NCBI GenBank assembly: GCA_020051075.1
Contig: JAGVJP010000019.1
Span: 1 to 51,390 of the forward strand
Reading direction: 5' to 3'
DNA: 51,390 bases
Source: Parachlamydiales bacterium
Lineage (GTDB): Bacteria > Chlamydiota > Chlamydiia > Chlamydiales > Parachlamydiaceae
Part shown: piece by piece, positions 1 to 8,242 of the stretch
Layout: each line of letters begins with the position of its first letter
How positions within the stretch are numbered: position 1 is the stretch's first letter
The notes under the pieces: generated by a model
Told to the model about the DNA's origin: nothing
Databases searched by the model: none
Seen by the model: only the letters and a program-made list of their open reading frames with translations
Program-made: the position numbers and the translations under genes

Positions 1-104
1 GGACTGAATTTGCAGTCGTAATTGTCGTCGTTATGCAATTATAATTGACGCGAAAGAGACGGAGTGCTCGAATGACTTGACAAATTCACATAGCAGGCTT
101 AAGC

Positions 105-236
105 TCTTCCCATCCTGTCAATTTTAACAGGATAGGGAGGATGGGAAAGATAGGTCAGGATAGCAAATATCTTACGCACCATCATCCTTTTTATCCTTCC
201 CATCCTGTCAATTTTAACAGGATAGGACAGGATAGT
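105..236. repeat. two copies of a GGATA-type palindromic spacer repeat
   Basis: Two near-identical palindromes (about 105-151 and 193-236) share the core CCTGTCAATTTTAACAGG flanked by CCATCC / GGATGG-type arms. They belong to a family seen again near 33720, 35515, 45275 and 46636. The rest of 1-305 shows no credible gene. The repeats lie beyond the 3' end of the leftward methyltransferase gene and could fold in its transcript, but there is no clean U-tract, so a terminator role is only a possibility. Confidence 0.7.
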
Positions 237-305
237 TTGTTATTCAGGGGTTAGTGGCTTGACGAAGTTATGAAAATAGCCGATATTTCAGTCCTTAGAT
301 GCCAA

Positions 306-1004
306 TCAATCGAGTTTGAAATCTTTGCGAACAAATAGCAGATCACAACATATGCGATGGGAAAAATTAAAGCCCTTTTCTTCAAGAAATGTGATGAAGC
401 GAGAATCTCCGTAGTTATCCTCTACAGTAATCACATCTATTGTAAACTTGGAAAAATCTATACTAGAGAGGATATCAAATTCTCCCCCTTCAGTATCAAT
501 GCTCAGGTAGTTGACGTGTGTCATACCATTTTTTTCCAGAAGGTCGTTCAATTTATAACATTGAACATCAATTGTTTTACAAGACCCTTTATTAGCACAA
601 ATCTCATTTTTCACTCTTTCAAAATGCCTCGGATCGTATTTGTGCAAAAGACCTGAGAGCATTTCAGTATTCACTTGAGGACACGAAACCATCAATAACT
701 GACTCTTTTCGTTAATATCCGATACACAACCCTCGACACACACACAATTTCTACAAGCCTTCAATTCAGCAAATCGTTCTGGCATGGGTTCAATGCAAAT
801 CCCGGTCCACCCCCGTTCCTTCTCCAGAAAATAGGTATTACTATACGTCACTCCATTGTGCGCCCCAATTTCAACAAAAGTCCCCCCTTGGTAATCTTTA
901 AAGAGCTCTTCGTTGATATATTGATCTTGCCCGAACTGACTGTAGTACGTTGCGGAGCAATGCTGGCAACAAAAAATAAATAACGCTATAAAAAGTTTAT
1001 TCAT
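306..1004 (-). CDS. exported FkbM-family SAM methyltransferase, copy 1
   Basis: This 232-residue protein has the Rossmann-type SAM site of FkbM (Methyltransf_21) enzymes: FVEIGAHNGVTYSNTYFLE near residue 45, followed by GWTGICIEP. A second family motif is YLSIDTEGGEFDIL. FkbM enzymes usually O-methylate sugar or polyketide hydroxyls; the substrate here is unknown. The N-terminus MNKLFIALFIFCCQHCSA followed by TYYSQ is a good Sec signal peptide, unusual for a SAM-dependent enzyme. I start at 1004 because GAAGGA lies 7 nt upstream and the length then equals copy 2; an upstream in-frame ATG at 1019 is less likely. An AT-rich TTGATATAAA element (1041-1050, minus strand) also precedes copy 2 and may be a shared -10 region. 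Copy 2 lies 333 nt upstream in the direction of transcription and is clearly paralogous. Family call firm, export likely, substrate unknown. Confidence 0.85.
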   Translation of the reverse strand: MNKLFIALFIFCCQHCSATYYSQFGQDQYINEELFKDYQGGTFVEIGAHNGVTYSNTYFLEKERGWTGICIEPMPERFAELKACRNCVCVEGCVSDINEKSQLLMVSCPQVNTEMLSGLLHKYDPRHFERVKNEICANKGSCKTIDVQCYKLNDLLEKNGMTHVNYLSIDTEGGEFDILSSIDFSKFTIDVITVEDNYGDSRFITFLEEKGFNFSHRICCDLLFVRKDFKLD

Positions 1005-1109
1005 TCGTATTTCCTTCAAAATTGAAATTTATAAATGTGCTTTATATCAAAAAAATATTTTTTCAATAATTCCCGCTAATTCTATTTATCAAGAGAACTT
1101 CTCAACATA

Positions 1110-1290
1110 GATGAACAGGATAAGCAAGATTGCTTCGCGGCAGGATAGACAGGCACACGCACCACTAATTTATCTTTCGTGCCCATGCCACCATCCTATT
1201 ATCATAGGTCGCCCTTTCAGTACTCATGAATAGGTGTGAATTTGTACCCAGACCTGACGGCCTGGGCTATGTCAGCACTCTGTGCCTCTA
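1110..1290. repeat. mixed palindromic repeats between the two FkbM genes
   Basis: The 333-nt gap holds two repeat types and no gene. At about 1110-1160 is a GGATA-type unit with GCTTCGCGGCAGGATAG, as seen near 15440, 25950, 28600 and 45250. At about 1205-1290 is a unit beginning TCGCCCTTTCAG and containing ACCTGACGGCCTGGGCTATG, repeated near 6850-7215. The recombination that duplicated the methyltransferase gene may have involved these sequences, but that is inference. Confidence 0.6.
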
Positions 1291-1337
1291 GAGATTGAAC
1301 CAAATATTCAATTTCTTGGAACACGAATGAAAGCCAA

Positions 1338-2036
1338 TCAATCAAGTTGGAAATCTTTGTGAACAAATAGAAGATCCCACTCTAAGCGAGTCACAAAGTT
1401 AAAGCCTTTTTCCTCAAGGAAAGGGATGAAGCGGGGATCTCCGTAGTTATCCTCTACAGTAATCGCATCGATTTTAAATTTGGAAAAATCTATACTAGCG
1501 AGGATATCAAATTCTCCTCCCTCAGTATCAATACTAAGATAGTTGACGTGTGTGATACCATTTTGTTCCAGAAGGTCGTTTAATTTATAACATTGAACAT
1601 CAATTGTGTCATAAGACCCTCCGTTATAGAAGAGTTCGATTTTCATTCTTTCTAAATGCCTTGGATCGTATGTGTGCAAAAGACCAGTCAGCATTTCAGT
1701 ATGTACGACAGGACTTGAAACCATCAACAATTGACTAATTCCGTTAATATCCGATACACAGCCCTGAACGCACACACAATTTCTACAAGCCTTCAATTCC
1801 TCAAACCGCGCTGGTATGGGTTCAATGCAAATCCCGGTCCACCCCCGTTCCTTCTCCAGAAAATAGGTATTACTATATGTCACTCCATTATGTGCTCCAA
1901 TATCAACAAAAACTCCCCCTTGGTAATTTCCAAAGAGCTGCTCGTTGATGTATTGATCTTGTCCGATCTGACTGTAGTATGTTGCCGAGCAGTGTTGGCA
2001 ACAAAAAACAAATATCGCAATAAAAAATTTATTCAT
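1338..2036 (-). CDS. exported FkbM-family SAM methyltransferase, copy 2
   Basis: A 232-residue tandem paralogue of the gene at 306-1004, aligning end to end without gaps. It keeps the SAM-binding motif FVDIGAHNGVTYSNTYFLE and the downstream YLSIDTEGGEFDIL. The signal peptide MNKFFIAIFVFCCQHCSA is nearly the same as in copy 1. The start is well supported by AAGGAG 6 nt upstream. Differences cluster in the middle (the segment after the GLLH sequence) and at the C-terminus, which may reflect divergence in acceptor recognition. A TTGATATAAA element (2076-2085, minus strand) matches the one before copy 1. It is the first gene of a leftward pair; the rightward GT23-like genes begin about 525 nt away. 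Function is probably O-methylation of a glycan outside the cytoplasm or in the host, not shown by sequence alone. Confidence 0.85.
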   Translation of the reverse strand: MNKFFIAIFVFCCQHCSATYYSQIGQDQYINEQLFGNYQGGVFVDIGAHNGVTYSNTYFLEKERGWTGICIEPIPARFEELKACRNCVCVQGCVSDINGISQLLMVSSPVVHTEMLTGLLHTYDPRHLERMKIELFYNGGSYDTIDVQCYKLNDLLEQNGITHVNYLSIDTEGGEFDILASIDFSKFKIDAITVEDNYGDPRFIPFLEEKGFNFVTRLEWDLLFVHKDFQLD

Positions 2037-2364
2037 TTGTTTCTCCTTAAAAATTCATAAAATTCACCTCCGCGATTTATATCAAAAGATTTTTATTTTA
2101 TCCGCAAAAAAATAACGTTTTTTCGACGATTCTCACAAATTTCGTATCCAGAACATCGAAGATCCAATGCTTCGATCTAGAAGAATTTCAGGAACTATAC
2201 CGCCTACAGCAAACAGGAATAAAATATCTTTCATCCCTCTCATCTTTCCCATCTCATCAATTTTAACAGACTTGACAGATTGTGGAAATTTTTGATAAGC
2301 CCCCAACTTTTCTATACTCGTATACAATATTCAGGAGTTGAAATGGGATTTTTTTCCAGCCGAG

Positions 2365-2500
2365 CATTGCACAAGAGGCGCAAAGAGGAGTGACAAGGCT
2401 TGGGGTAGAGAATTTTTTTAATGATTTTTAAAAACGAAACATATTTAATTTCTCCATCCCCTTTTTGCTCCTCTTGTGATTCTTTGCGTTAAAGGAAGGA
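2365..2500. repeat. imperfect inverted repeat of the GCGCAAAGA family
   Basis: Arms about 130 nt apart carry AAGAGGCGCAAAGAGGAG and, on the other strand, a relative of it (plus-strand CTCCTCTTGTGATTCTTTGCG). A closely similar arrangement lies at 24733-24840. It sits in the 525-nt spacer between the divergent FkbM and GT23-like genes. That spacer also has a degraded GGATA repeat near 2230-2290 and otherwise nothing I can call. Confidence 0.6.
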
Positions 2501-2561
2501 GGGTATCTGAATTGTTACGAATAAACAGACAAAATGAAACGCTTTCATAAGGATTTTTTAT

Positions 2562-3563
2562 ATGAAAACTCAGCAGAATAATTCCAGATTCAGAGACCTT
2601 AGCATGACGGTGCTTTTTACGCTAAGCTCTTGTTTCTTTTGCGAAATCCCTCTTCAGTCTAAAGAGGAAGCGTTAAACTTATCTTCCTATACATCAGGAC
2701 AGTGTTCCGTTCTTGAAACACAGCAAGAATTAAAGCCTTATGCTGTTATTTCTGCACAGGGGAATCTTGTGGGTTTTTTTGCAGAGTTCGAAACTATTCT
2801 TGGAGCTCTTCGTTTATATGAACGAGGGAAACTCGCAGGCGTTTCTCTCGAATACGGCACGACTGGAACTTATTACGATACTGCGTTCGGGCCCAATTGG
2901 TGGGAATACTATTTTGAACCTCTACATGTTGGAGATCCAGAAAATGGCTTTCTAGTCCCTTGTCATGTAACCATATTCATTGATGATGTTGAGTGCGTTT
3001 TTGCATGGGAGGTAGAATTATATACTTCTCGAAAAGATACATATAGTTTAATTGATAGGTATATTAAAGTGAAACCGCACATTGAAGAAAAAGTTAACCA
3101 AATTGTAGAAGATTCTTTTGGTTACAGTACAATCATTGGTGTTCATTATCGAGGCACTGACAAATGTGGTGAGGCTCCCCGAGCTCCTTATGAAAACGTT
3201 GCAGCACATGTAGATGAGACGATCATTGAACTGGAAGAGATCGGTCATTCAGACATAAAGATTTTTGTTGCAACTGACGAACAGGATTTCTTGGACTATA
3301 TGAGGGAACGGTATCCATTGAAAATAATTTGTTATGAACAGAGTGAACGCTCTGTAGATGGTGTTTGCGTTCATTTATCAGGAAAGGGGGGAACTCCGTA
3401 TAAAAAAGGAGAAGATGCTCTCATTGACTGTCTTCTGTTATCCAAAACCGACATTCTTCTAAAGACATCCTCTAACCTCAGTCAATGTGCTTCTTATTTT
3501 AATCCAGACATACCAGTCGTTCATATGACAACTCGTCCATGGTGGACTAATCCATTGCAATAG
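2562..3563 (+). CDS. exported GT23-like (FUT8/NodZ-type) fucosyltransferase paralogue A
   Basis: A 333-residue protein and the first of four related genes. The C-terminal half carries the three motifs of the GT23 / O-fucosyltransferase superfamily: IIGVHYRGTDK (about 191-201; compare HxRRTDK of FUT8), KIFVATDEQDFL (about 233) and GEDALIDCLLLSKTD (283-297) followed by TSSNLS. In FUT8 the matching blocks form the GDP-fucose site. The second Arg of the first motif is Gly in all four copies. This copy alone reads TDKCGEAP where the others read TDKWTEAP, so it may have diverged. The N-terminus has a hydrophobic stretch (about 14-29) ending near FFCE, read as a signal peptide or signal anchor. The N-terminal half includes a conserved NWWEYYFEP block. 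AAGGA precedes the start. Fold assignment is from remembered motifs; donor and acceptor are unproven. Confidence 0.7.
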   Translation: MKTQQNNSRFRDLSMTVLFTLSSCFFCEIPLQSKEEALNLSSYTSGQCSVLETQQELKPYAVISAQGNLVGFFAEFETILGALRLYERGKLAGVSLEYGTTGTYYDTAFGPNWWEYYFEPLHVGDPENGFLVPCHVTIFIDDVECVFAWEVELYTSRKDTYSLIDRYIKVKPHIEEKVNQIVEDSFGYSTIIGVHYRGTDKCGEAPRAPYENVAAHVDETIIELEEIGHSDIKIFVATDEQDFLDYMRERYPLKIICYEQSERSVDGVCVHLSGKGGTPYKKGEDALIDCLLLSKTDILLKTSSNLSQCASYFNPDIPVVHMTTRPWWTNPLQ

Positions 3564-3655
3564 AGGGCCAGGATTTTAATCGTTATCGAAAATCAAAGGT
3601 ATAAGACCGAAGCTCAAAAAAGACAGTATTTTAAGATTTTGCGGGAGTTTTCTAA

Positions 3656-4690
3656 ATGGGTGTATCGAACATAAAAAATACTCAACAGAACATTTTTAGA
3701 GTCAGACACATTAGTATGGTAATGATGACGGTGCTTATTACGTTAAGCACTTGTTTTTATTGCGAAGCCTCGCTTCCCGCTGAAGAGGAGGAATCCGTAC
3801 AATCTTCCATTGGAAGTATTACATCAGGACAATATTCCGTTTTTAGCACACAAAATAAATCAAAGCCTTATGTTGTTATCCATTCTGCATGGGGATGGGG
3901 TTTTTTTGCAGAGTTCCAACATACGATTGGAGCTCTTCATTATTATGATGAAGGAATACTTGCAGGTGTTTCTCTAGAATATGACACGACTGGAGTTTAT
4001 TACGATTCGGTGGTCGGACCAAATTGGTGGGAATATTATTTTGAACCACTCCATCTTGGAAGTCGACAAAATTCCTTGCCTGTTCATTGTTTTGCTCACA
4101 TATTCATCGATGATGTAGTCTATCTTTTTAATTGGATTCCAGGAATTCACGATAATCGTAAAAATGTACATCGATTACTTTCTAAGTATGTGAAAGTGAA
4201 GCCACATATTGAGGAGAAGGTGAATCAAATTGTAGAAAATTCTTTTGGTTACAGCACAATCATTGGTGTGCATTATCGAGGCACTGACAAGTGGACGGAA
4301 GCTCCTCGGGCTCCTTATGAAAACGTTGCAGCGTATGTAGACGATACGATAGCTGAACTCGAAGAGATCGGTCATTCTGACATAAAGATTTTTGTTGCAA
4401 CAGACGAGCAAAATTTCTTGGATTATATGAGGGAACGGTACCCCTCGATAGTGATCTGTTATGAAGAGAGTGAACGGTCTGTAGATGGAGTTTGCGTTCA
4501 CATGTCAGGGACTGGGGGAACTCCTTATAAAAAAGGAGAAGATGCTCTCATAGATTGTCTTCTTTTATCCAAAACCGATATTCTCCTTAAAACGGCGTCT
4601 AATCTCAGTCTTTGTGCTTCTTATTTTAATCCAGAAATTCCAGTGGTTAATATGACAATATGTTCAAATGTCCACATTACAAAGGATTAA
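3656..4690 (+). CDS. exported GT23-like fucosyltransferase paralogue B, altered C-terminus
   Basis: A 344-residue paralogue with the same layout: N-terminal hydrophobic segment (MVMMTVLITLSTCFYCE), NWWEYYFEP block, IIGVHYRGTDKWTEAP, IFVATDEQNFLDYMRERYP and GEDALIDCLLLSKTDILL. GGGAG lies 8 nt before ATG. It is 92 nt downstream of paralogue A and probably co-transcribed. The ending is unusual: after IPVVNMT the other copies continue to a WxxPL(E/Q)-type end, but this one runs into an unrelated NVHITKD tail. A detached piece coding for the expected family ending lies at 4788-4843, so the 3' end appears rearranged. The active-site motifs are intact, so the enzyme may still work. Confidence 0.7.
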   Translation: MGVSNIKNTQQNIFRVRHISMVMMTVLITLSTCFYCEASLPAEEEESVQSSIGSITSGQYSVFSTQNKSKPYVVIHSAWGWGFFAEFQHTIGALHYYDEGILAGVSLEYDTTGVYYDSVVGPNWWEYYFEPLHLGSRQNSLPVHCFAHIFIDDVVYLFNWIPGIHDNRKNVHRLLSKYVKVKPHIEEKVNQIVENSFGYSTIIGVHYRGTDKWTEAPRAPYENVAAYVDDTIAELEEIGHSDIKIFVATDEQNFLDYMRERYPSIVICYEESERSVDGVCVHMSGTGGTPYKKGEDALIDCLLLSKTDILLKTASNLSLCASYFNPEIPVVNMTICSNVHITKD

Positions 4691-4787
4691 GCGAAGATTT
4701 GCTAGAAAGGTCTTCTAGAGGGAGGCTGAAATTAAGGACAGAACCATTACAATTGCATAGGAGTTTTACAGGATGGATCGATCTCAC

Positions 4788-4843
4788 ATAATATCCCAGT
4801 CATTCATATGACGTCTCGTCATTGGCACTCTCCTTTAGAATAA
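4788..4843 (+). pseudogene. 3' remnant of a GT23-like gene
   Basis: Reading from 4790, the frame gives NIPVIHMTSRHWHSPLE and then TAA at 4841-4843. This matches the C-terminal ending of the GT23-like paralogues (for example IPMVHMTSRGWHAPLE in the gene at 8243). No start or upstream catalytic part is present; the preceding 100 nt do not match the family. It is either the detached end of the gene at 3656 or all that remains of a deleted fifth copy. Confidence 0.75.
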
Positions 4844-4900
4844 AGGGAAAGCCAACATAAGAGATGCTGTTGATTGTAAAGTCCCCTTATCAATTCTTTA

Positions 4901-4928
4901 TTGAACATTTACACCTGCGTGTTATACT
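4901..4928 (+). promoter_or_regulatory. sigma-70-type promoter of the 599-residue ORF
   Basis: TTGAAC (4901-4906), a 16-nt spacer and TATACT (4923-4928) stand 33 nt before the ATG at 4962. The match to the housekeeping consensus is good. A second AT-rich TATAAAATT sequence follows directly. Confidence 0.55.
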
Positions 4929-4961
4929 GGGTATAAAATTTTAATTTTATATTAACAGGCT

Positions 4962-6761
4962 ATGACTGAACATCTTCAACATAAAAGTCTAGATCCAACG
5001 GCAGCTCTCGAAGAAGCGATTCAGGAGCTAGCCGTTTTCACAGAGATGAACGCCTCGAGCCTGGAATTGGGTGAAGGAGGCTCTCTTATCGCCAATCACG
5101 ACCCACAGTTCAAAAGAATCGTCAGATTGGCCCATTCATTTATCGCACCCTATTTCTCTGATCGCATCCGTTCAGATCAAGAGGAAAAACTTGTTCAGCT
5201 TAAAAAAGCGCTGCTGAGGGCTCGAGATTACGTTCAAAGTCATTCAGCACTCATTGATAAACTCAAATCTGGAGACCAAGCACAGCAAAAGCTTGCTGAT
5301 TATGCTTTAGAGACAATCCAGCAATATAATACTTTTGTTGAGCAGCAGGGAAGAAATCAAACAGAGCAAGTTTATAATTATGAGAGGCGTCAACTGCTTA
5401 CCGACCAAGAAATTGTTGGAAATACGATTAAACTGCCGACTGCGGTCTCAATAAAATATGATTCTGATTCGCATGTTCATTTTGCTCATAGAACGTTGAG
5501 GGAACTTCGCGGCATTTTATTGGGTGGGATTGTAACGAAAAGCGGTGCATTAGCTTCGTCGACCTATAAAAAAACACTTCAGTTTATGATTGATACCTTT
5601 CGTTTGAAGGCGATCAGGATGATTCAATCTCATTTTTCTGAACAGGATTCAGTGACTGAAGTCATCCGACTCATCAAACAAACCGACATCCAGATCGATA
5701 TGGAAAGCAACCATGAGTTGATTATTATGCGGCAGCTTGTCGAAGAGGGTCCCGGCTCTTATGTTCTATTGACTGGGAGCTATAAGAAAACTGCTCATGA
5801 TCCCAAATTTTTAAAGATGCCCATTTTAGAGAATCTGTCTATGAGTTCTCAGAAGATCCATTCCGGTTATCCTTATCCTTCTCAGCATGGGGGATGGGCC
5901 TTAGCAGATAGATGGGTGGACGCACATCCCCTCCGAGTTGACCAAGCCCCTCTTTTTTATGCTCTTGAACAGCGACGCAAAGAACTTGCAAAAAAGATGT
6001 TATTTGATCAGAGCTATATCGAGCGGTCGAGGAATTATACACGGTCCTGCCGATCGGTATTTGATGAAAATCGCTCTCTATTTCTCCCGATGCATCGACG
6101 GCTCATTCAGGCGTTGATAGCAGGAGAGGAGGAACTGAATCGCGTCTCTATCGATCAATTTTTTAATCAATTACATGAGACTCCCTCTCCGTTTGATATT
6201 CTGTCACAGTCTCAACAGCAGATTTTGAATCTTTTTGTGATCAAGCCCTTAGGAATGTTGGAAGAAGAGTGGCTCATCAATGGTGAGAGTATCCTGCGTA
6301 CAGGAACACCTCAAGAAAGACTACATGCCGCTCAGCAAAAGTTGGAGATGGAGAGAGACAAAGTTCATGAAATTCTCGATATGTCGAACCCACGGCATGC
6401 TTTTGTTTTGACTGTGGGTCCCATCATTGGGAAGAGATTTGAAGCTGTTGCGCTGCAATATCTATCCGAGAAAATCGGTTTTGCTCCTCCGCTTCTCAGA
6501 GACATTGAGAGAAAGCTGCAAGTTTGTGCTTTCGCTCAGCTTCAAGGCTTTGTTGAGGAGTGGGAGGCAGATGCTTTGACAAATTCAGAGCAAATCAAAG
6601 AACACCTCATTAAAATGCTCAATCGAGATATTTCGTTTCTCGAACAAGCTACAATTGACGAAGATTGTTCTCCTGATGGGTGTCAGGAAGCAATATCAAT
6701 AACAGACGAATTGGAAACTTATTTTAACTTCCGCTTTTTCGATTCTCGCCGCACCTCATAA
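4962..6761 (+). CDS. hypothetical 599-residue protein
   Basis: I do not recognise this protein. It is a soluble, mostly helical sequence rich in Glu, Gln, Leu and Arg, without a signal peptide or membrane segment. Regions with coiled-coil character lie near residues 70-140 and 440-470. A Tyr/Gly/Pro-rich patch around residues 300-320 (HSGYPYPSQHGGWALADRW) stands out as a possible structured site. No ATPase or protease motif was found. It has its own promoter (4901-4928), stands alone between GT23-like gene pairs, and is followed by a large palindromic repeat. Size, isolation and apparent lineage restriction would suit a cytosolic accessory protein or a type III effector, but nothing in the sequence proves either. 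The coding frame is convincing by length. Confidence 0.8.
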   Translation: MTEHLQHKSLDPTAALEEAIQELAVFTEMNASSLELGEGGSLIANHDPQFKRIVRLAHSFIAPYFSDRIRSDQEEKLVQLKKALLRARDYVQSHSALIDKLKSGDQAQQKLADYALETIQQYNTFVEQQGRNQTEQVYNYERRQLLTDQEIVGNTIKLPTAVSIKYDSDSHVHFAHRTLRELRGILLGGIVTKSGALASSTYKKTLQFMIDTFRLKAIRMIQSHFSEQDSVTEVIRLIKQTDIQIDMESNHELIIMRQLVEEGPGSYVLLTGSYKKTAHDPKFLKMPILENLSMSSQKIHSGYPYPSQHGGWALADRWVDAHPLRVDQAPLFYALEQRRKELAKKMLFDQSYIERSRNYTRSCRSVFDENRSLFLPMHRRLIQALIAGEEELNRVSIDQFFNQLHETPSPFDILSQSQQQILNLFVIKPLGMLEEEWLINGESILRTGTPQERLHAAQQKLEMERDKVHEILDMSNPRHAFVLTVGPIIGKRFEAVALQYLSEKIGFAPPLLRDIERKLQVCAFAQLQGFVEEWEADALTNSEQIKEHLIKMLNRDISFLEQATIDEDCSPDGCQEAISITDELETYFNFRFFDSRRTS

Positions 6762-6844
6762 CTCTGTCATTGTCAAACCTTCAATCATTCTCTTTTTTTA
6801 ATGCTAAAGAGATAATTGCATAAGTTCGAACCTGGAAAGTGTTG

Positions 6845-7236
6845 TGTCGCCCTTTCAGGGCTCATCATTTGGGGTTGAGTATTTCCAGGCCGTCAGGCCT
6901 TACCATTACCCATTTTTTCAGCGCGAAGCGTTTGGAGTGCGAAAGTCCTCTTTCGCTTTATTCTAGATGAATTTTTTGGACATTCGTGTCTTTTGAATTT
7001 CTCTACTTCTTCTTCGCGTAGCGATCAGTAGCTCCTACTTTTCCTCAAGCTTCCCACATCTCGTGCTATCGCCTAAAACTAACTATAGTTTATCCACAAA
7101 CTTTTATCAATGCTGTTTGTAGATAAAGCGGAAGAGGACTTCCGCACTCCAAACGCTTCGCGTTGAAAAAATGTGTAAAGGAAAGGCCTGACGGCCTGGG
7201 CTATGAAATGCCAGCATTTCGTGCCTTAGGGCATGC
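6845..7236. repeat. about 390-bp compound inverted-repeat element
   Basis: Nested palindromes fill most of the 600-nt spacer. The inner arms are 6911-6960 (CGCGAAGCGTTTGGAGTGCG followed by a CGAAAG...CTTTCG hairpin) and 7125-7173 (a GCGGAAG...CTTCCGC hairpin, then CGCACTCCAAACGCTTCGCG). Outer arms carry CCAGGCCGTCAGGCC and GGCCTGACGGCCTGG, with a CGCCCTTTCAGGGCT hairpin outside the left arm. The central 160 nt have no ORF. The inner-arm pair recurs as a compact inverted repeat at 46452-46552 and the outer type at 1205-1290. This looks like a non-coding mobile or REP/MITE-like element rather than a terminator. Confidence 0.7.
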
Positions 7237-7348
7237 TTATTCTTAGCACCATTGAGATCTCTCAGAACCTTAGGAACCGTTGGTTATCACGATAAACAAA
7301 CGCAAAAAAGGGGAAAATTTGCTTGAATTATTTTCCCCTCTTACCCAT

Positions 7349-7362
7349 CATGCTATAGCATG
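7349..7362. promoter_or_regulatory. 14-nt perfect palindrome before the collagen-like gene
   Basis: CATGCTATAGCATG is a perfect dyad 72 nt upstream of the preferred start at 7435. Just before it is a GGGGAAAA...TTTTCCCC hairpin (about 7310-7340). An operator is possible; there is no other instance in the window that I noticed. Confidence 0.3.
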
Positions 7363-7434
7363 AATCGTCATCTAGAGTGGAAACATCTACAGAGGCGTGA
7401 GAATTGTACAGGTCTACTTATGCGGAGATTTTTT

Positions 7435-8115
7435 ATGGTTAAACCCTGGATTTATAAAGCGCTGTTCCTAAACTGTTTGTTTATACAAAGTTATCTCGGT
7501 GGTGAGAACTATCTTGTGACTAGCGCTGATGATGCAATTGAGAATAAATCTATAACCACTTTTACGAAAGAGAGCTCGACTAGAGCAAAGAAAAAAAACC
7601 GAAAACCACGACCAAAAATTAAGCCGAAGCCAAAGGGTAATCAAGCAGCAGTTCAAGGCGCTCAAGGTCCTGCTGGTCCTCAAGGTGACCAAGGGCCTCG
7701 AGGAAATCCAGGCCCTCCAGGGTTGCCTGGTCGACCTGGAATTCCGGGGAAGTTATCTATTGAAAAGACAGAAGCTTCCTTAACGTTCTCCTTCAATTCC
7801 AATCCACAGAGCAATGCAAGGGGGACTTTTGTTGGCGTGGTTACACTCCCAGATCACTCCATTAAAAGCATCGAAGGGGAAATCGGGGTTGATAGCATTC
7901 CATGTACTATTGTTGTCGGGCCTGGATCTTTCGTTGGGTCTTATTCTGTGGGATATTTTATCACTTCTCTTGAGGGGCAGTTAGATGTCTCTCCAACGGT
8001 AACAATATCTAACTCATTGACAGGGGATCATGTCGAGTTTGTTCTGCACCCGGGAGATTATTCTGGAGGCTGTGATATCAAACATTTTATCAATCGATAT
8101 CCCCCTAATAACTGA
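7435..8115 (+). CDS. collagen-like exported protein with unknown C-terminal domain
   Basis: A 226-residue protein. I start at 7435 because GGAG stands 8 nt upstream and the product then begins with a plausible signal peptide (MVKPWIYKALFLNCLFIQSY). Longer in-frame starts at 7360 and 7420 lack a good ribosome site. After the signal comes a Ser/Thr-containing linker, then a strongly basic Lys/Arg/Pro stretch, then about 11 Gly-X-Y triplets (from GAQGPAGPQGDQ to GIPGK). A C-terminal domain of about 120 residues has few recognisable motifs. That domain differs from the BclA-like ends of the collagen proteins at 47464 and 49365. Triple-helical trimer formation at the cell surface is expected from the repeat. 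It sits between GT23-like gene pairs, making it a conceivable acceptor. The last 65 nt of this locus (8059-8123) are duplicated at 10231-10295. Confidence 0.8.
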   Translation: MVKPWIYKALFLNCLFIQSYLGGENYLVTSADDAIENKSITTFTKESSTRAKKKNRKPRPKIKPKPKGNQAAVQGAQGPAGPQGDQGPRGNPGPPGLPGRPGIPGKLSIEKTEASLTFSFNSNPQSNARGTFVGVVTLPDHSIKSIEGEIGVDSIPCTIVVGPGSFVGSYSVGYFITSLEGQLDVSPTVTISNSLTGDHVEFVLHPGDYSGGCDIKHFINRYPPNN

Positions 8116-8242
8116 ACTTCGCAGATGATGAGTATCGTACGGTTGACAGATTGTGGAAATCTGTGGCAGGGTTTAGGCTTACATGCGTAGGCCCTATCTG
8201 CTCGCAGTAGAATCAGACATATAATTTCAGGAGTGTTTTACG

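Noticed and set aside
2133..2327. 64-codon leftward ORF in the FkbM-GT23 spacer
   Set aside because: Lies over a degraded GGATA repeat, with no ribosome site or family match.
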